Part shown: in pieces, positions 61,836 to 64,000 of the stretch
How positions within the stretch are numbered: the first letter of the stretch is position 1
How the letters are laid out: each line of letters starts with the position of its first letter
The notes under the pieces: model-generated
What the model was told of the DNA's origin: nothing
The model's database searches: none
What the model saw: only the letters and a program-made list of their open reading frames with translations
NCBI RefSeq assembly: GCF_001874525.1
Contig: NZ_LKAQ01000005.1
Coordinates: 55,917-119,916, forward strand
Length of the DNA stretch: 64,000 nt
Direction: 5' to 3'
Source of the DNA: Pseudodesulfovibrio hydrargyri
Lineage (GTDB): Bacteria; Desulfobacterota; Desulfovibrionia; Desulfovibrionales; Desulfovibrionaceae
Program-made: the position numbers and the translations under genes

Positions 61836-62588
61836 ATGAACATTCTGCTCGCCAACGACGACGGCATCCAGGCCATCGGCCTGCGCGCCCTGTATTTCGC
61901 CCTCAAGGAGGCCGGCCACGACGTGCATGTGGTCGCCCCGGTCACGGAACAGTCGGCCGTGGGACACGCCGTGACCCTGGCCCTGCCCATCCGGGTCAAG
62001 GAGTTTCGGGAGAATGGCTTCGTGGGGCAGGGCGTCTACGGCACGCCCGTGGACTGCGTCAAGCTCGGCCTGTCCACGCTGCTCGACGAAAAGCCCGACC
62101 TGGTCCTGTCCGGGATCAACGCGGGGGCCAATGTGGGCGTGGATATCCTCTATTCCGGCACGGTCTCCGCGGCCACCGAGGGCGCACTCATGGAGATTCC
62201 GTCCATGGCCGTGTCCATGGACAACTTCAACCCCGTGGATCTGAGCGGCCAGGCCCGTTTCTGCGCCGAGCTGCTGCCTAAAATCCCGTGGGCGGAACTG
62301 CCGCGCAAGCGCGTGCTTAACCTCAATTTCCCGGATTGCCCCATTGAGGAGGCCGGGGAAATGGTCCTTTGCCCGCACACCCGGGCGTCCTACGACGACG
62401 TCTACGACACCCGCCAGGACCCGCGCGGCAGGCCGTATTACTGGCTCAGCGGGGCCATCCCGCCGGGCCGCATCAGCCCGGACCGCGACCGCGCGCTGCT
62501 GACCCGGGGGCACATCACCCTGACCCCGCTGCATTTCGATTTCACGGACCGTGAAACCCTGGACACGCTCAGGCATGTGATTTCCTGA
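61836..62588 (+). CDS. surE: 5'/3'-nucleotidase SurE
   Basis: A metal-dependent nucleotidase that removes phosphate from nucleoside monophosphates; it contributes to stationary-phase survival. The 250-residue protein has the metal Asp pair in ANDDGIQA (Asp8, Asp9), VAPVTEQSAVGHAVTL, the SGINAGANVGVDILYSGTV loop and Asn/Asp in NLNFPD. GGAG precedes the ATG. It is divergent from the YhaM-like gene and followed by gap after its own promoter. Confidence 0.95.
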   Translation: MNILLANDDGIQAIGLRALYFALKEAGHDVHVVAPVTEQSAVGHAVTLALPIRVKEFRENGFVGQGVYGTPVDCVKLGLSTLLDEKPDLVLSGINAGANVGVDILYSGTVSAATEGALMEIPSMAVSMDNFNPVDLSGQARFCAELLPKIPWAELPRKRVLNLNFPDCPIEEAGEMVLCPHTRASYDDVYDTRQDPRGRPYYWLSGAIPPGRISPDRDRALLTRGHITLTPLHFDFTDRETLDTLRHVIS

Positions 62589-62594
62589 ACCCCG

Positions 62595-62623
62595 TTGACG
62601 GAAAATAATTGGCACCGTATGGT
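62595..62623 (+). promoter_or_regulatory. Sigma-70 promoter of gap
   Basis: TTGACG (62595-62600), 17-base spacer, TATGGT (62618-62623). An inverted repeat GGTTAT-N6-ATAACC (62621-62638) overlaps the end of the -10 box and the likely start site and could be an operator. Confidence 0.6.
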
Positions 62624-62679
62624 TATTGCCCGATAACCCCGTATAAGAGAAAAATCGCATACTCACAGGAGGACCCGGC

Positions 62680-63660
62680 ATGGCGACGAAAATAGGTTTG
62701 AACGGATTTGGACGCATCGGCCGTTATCTGGCCCGGCTGCTGGCGGAGGAGACCGATCTGGAACTGGTGGCCGTCAATGCGCGCGCCTCCAATGAGGACC
62801 TCGCCCACCTGCTCAAGTACGACTCCGTGCACGGCCGGTTCCCGGACGTGCGGCCCACCGAGGACGGCTTCGTCATGGCCGGCAAGCCGGTCAAGGTGAC
62901 CCGCAACGCGCCCGGCGAATGGACCTGGGGTGAGCTGGGCTGCGACCTGGTTGTCGAGTCCACCGGCAAATTCACCGACCGCGAGAGCTGCGAGAAGCAC
63001 CTCGCCTGCGGGGCCAGGAAGGTGATCATCTCCGCGCCCGGCAAGAACGCCGACGTGACCGTGGTCATCGGCGTCAACGACGACGAGCTCAAGCCCGAGC
63101 ACAAAATCATCTCCAACGCCTCCTGCACCACCAACTGCCTGGCCCCGGTGGCCAAGGTCATTCACGACGCCTTCGGCATCAAGCACGGCATCATGACCAC
63201 CGTGCACTCATACACCATGAGCCAGCGCATCCTGGACGGTTCCCACAAGGACCTGCGCCGGGCCCGCGCCTGCGCCGTGAACATGGTGCCCACGACCACC
63301 GGCGCGGCCAAGGCCGTGGGCCTGGTCATCCCCGAACTCAACGGCCTGTTGGACGGCATGTCCATCCGTGTGCCCACCCCCAACGTCTCCCTGGTGGACC
63401 TGGTCTGCGAGCTGAAAAAGGAGACCACGGTGGAAGAGGTCAACGCGGCCCTCAAGGCGGCGGCCAACGATTCCATGGGCTACACCGAGGAACCGCTGGT
63501 GTCCGTGGACTTCATGGGCTCCACCTTCGGCGGCGTGGTCGACAGCGCCCTGACCCGCGTCATGGGCGGCACCCAGGTCAAGGTCATCGCCTGGTACGAC
63601 AACGAGGCCGGATTCACCAACCAGCTCCTTAGGTTGATTAAGAAAGCGGCTGCGATGTAG
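62680..63660 (+). CDS. gap: Glyceraldehyde-3-phosphate dehydrogenase, phosphorylating
   Basis: Glycolytic/gluconeogenic enzyme converting glyceraldehyde-3-phosphate and phosphate to 1,3-bisphosphoglycerate with NAD+. The 326-residue protein has the NAD Rossmann start GLNGFGRIGR, the catalytic SNASCTTNCLAPV Cys, the THSYTMSQRILDGSHKDLRRAR region and the WYDNEAGFTNQLLRL end. GGAGGACCCGGC precedes the ATG. It stands alone behind its own promoter. Slightly shorter than the common 331-335 residues but complete. Confidence 0.96.
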   Translation: MATKIGLNGFGRIGRYLARLLAEETDLELVAVNARASNEDLAHLLKYDSVHGRFPDVRPTEDGFVMAGKPVKVTRNAPGEWTWGELGCDLVVESTGKFTDRESCEKHLACGARKVIISAPGKNADVTVVIGVNDDELKPEHKIISNASCTTNCLAPVAKVIHDAFGIKHGIMTTVHSYTMSQRILDGSHKDLRRARACAVNMVPTTTGAAKAVGLVIPELNGLLDGMSIRVPTPNVSLVDLVCELKKETTVEEVNAALKAAANDSMGYTEEPLVSVDFMGSTFGGVVDSALTRVMGGTQVKVIAWYDNEAGFTNQLLRLIKKAAAM

Positions 63661-63683
63661 GGCGGCTTCCGATAGCGGCGCAT

Positions 63684-63765
63684 CTGCACATTTTTTCCAG
63701 GGGGCTTTCGTCCTCATGCAAGCACACTACACTGCGGCGAAAGCTCCCAGGAAGAAAATGCACAG
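63684..63765. repeat. Imperfect inverted repeat after gap
   Basis: CTGCACATTTTTTCCAGGGGGCTTTCG (63684-63710, arm in two halves) matches the reverse of 63738-63765 in about four of five positions, with a 27-base centre. It lies in a 340-base gene-free end region. It could be an RNA stem or the relic of a small mobile element. Confidence 0.4.
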
Positions 63766-63870
63766 CTACACCACTCTCGAAAGCCTATTCCGAGGACCAT
63801 AGGGCGGCAGAAGAGTAGAGCCGCTGTCGGGTGGCTGCGCCACCCGATTCGCTTCAAAGAATGATGAAGA

Positions 63871-63910
63871 AAAGCCCCCCGGCTCAGTGATGAGCCGGGG
63901 GGCTTTATTA
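63871..63910. terminator. Strong hairpin terminator near the window end
   Basis: AAAGCCCCCCGGCTCA (63871-63886) pairs perfectly with TGAGCCGGGGGGCTTT (63891-63906) over a four-base loop, A-rich left side and TTATTA right. It most likely ends the gap transcript, 210 bases after the stop, or a gene beyond the window. Confidence 0.85.
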
Positions 63911-63922
63911 TGCAGTATTACC

Positions 63923-64000
63923 CCGCGAAGCGGCGCTAAAAAGTTTGGGAAAGGAGAGGGGGTGGGGGTTCGGGGGAAGGGGAGAGGGAAAACCCTTTTC
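63923..64000 (+). repeat. Intergenic repeat elements, end of window
   Basis: CCGCGAAGCGGCG (63923-63935) is the reverse of the palindrome at 27164 and 36720. It is followed by AAAAAGTTTGGGAAAGG and a G/A-rich run (63937-64000) that resembles the element at 19727-19762. The gap 63661-64000 holds this, the inverted repeat, a short CGGGTGG/CCACCCG hairpin (63827-63846) and the terminator, but no gene I can see. Confidence 0.4.

Overview
The window reads as an ordinary chromosomal stretch of a high-GC (by eye a little over 60 %) sulfate-reducing deltaproteobacterium of the Desulfovibrio/Pseudodesulfovibrio type. The clues are a Tat-exported selenocysteine formate dehydrogenase with FdhE and FdhD beside it, a phenylacetate-CoA ligase plus ACT-domain pair, a ferredoxin:thioredoxin reductase catalytic chain in a non-phototroph, TrmFO, and the codon use. 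I see no rRNA, tRNA, CRISPR array, insertion sequence or prophage. Coding density is high and most genes sit in short co-directional runs closed by clear hairpin terminators.

Layout. 1-3.1 kb: end of a MATE exporter, an Hpt protein, a CPBP protease, a periplasmic binding protein. 3.1-5.1 kb (minus): aryl-acid CoA ligase and ACT protein behind what looks like an aromatic amino-acid attenuator. 5.2-8.1 kb: nitroreductase, rsfS, gpmI and a small zinc-ribbon protein. 8.1-12.9 kb: exported protein, chemoreceptor with a C-terminal sensor domain, OsmC, EamA transporter, LOG protein. 13.0-19.7 kb: beta-CASP hydrolase, rsmD-coaD-miaA, sixA, two exported proteins, a CDP-alcohol phosphatidyltransferase. 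20-23.8 kb: tatA, two unknown proteins, HAD phosphatase, YggT, DivIVA, DUF167, DUF465. 23.8-27.1 kb: ilvB-ilvN-ilvC. 27.4-30.1 kb: UPF0316 protein with operator-like palindromes, then a 2-hydroxyacyl-CoA-dehydratase/double-cubane-type protein with its ATP-dependent activator. 30.6-36.7 kb: ModE-like regulator, fdhA (in-frame UGA = Sec189), fdhB, fdhE, and an FdhD lacking the usual CxxC. 36.9-45.5 kb (minus): chalcone-isomerase-fold protein, hydrolase, trmO, thiL, UvrD-type helicase, phosphodiesterase, DUF2156 protein, MATE exporter. 45.7-50.3 kb: CheY, cbiO/cbiQ without the rest of the transporter, HD protein, dipeptide ATPases without permeases. 50.3-56.4 kb: trmFO, metY, a lipoprotein protease and a TraT-like lipoprotein. 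56.5-60 kb (minus): two amino-acid permeases, a small exported peptide, a binding lipoprotein, a glutaredoxin and the FTR catalytic chain. 60-64 kb: tmk, a YhaM-like exoribonuclease, surE, gap, and terminal repeats.

How it fits together. The formate dehydrogenase block is a complete two-subunit periplasmic enzyme with two maturation factors and a nearby molybdate/tungstate-type regulator. The ilv block makes the shared branched-chain intermediates. The strongest candidate for something undescribed is at 4966-5091: a 16-residue leader peptide with six aromatic residues, followed by mutually exclusive antiterminator and terminator hairpins just ahead of the aryl-CoA ligase gene. This would tie that ligase to aromatic amino-acid shortage, and so to salvage of aryl acids rather than their degradation. 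Functions rest on motif recognition by eye; no search or folding program was run.
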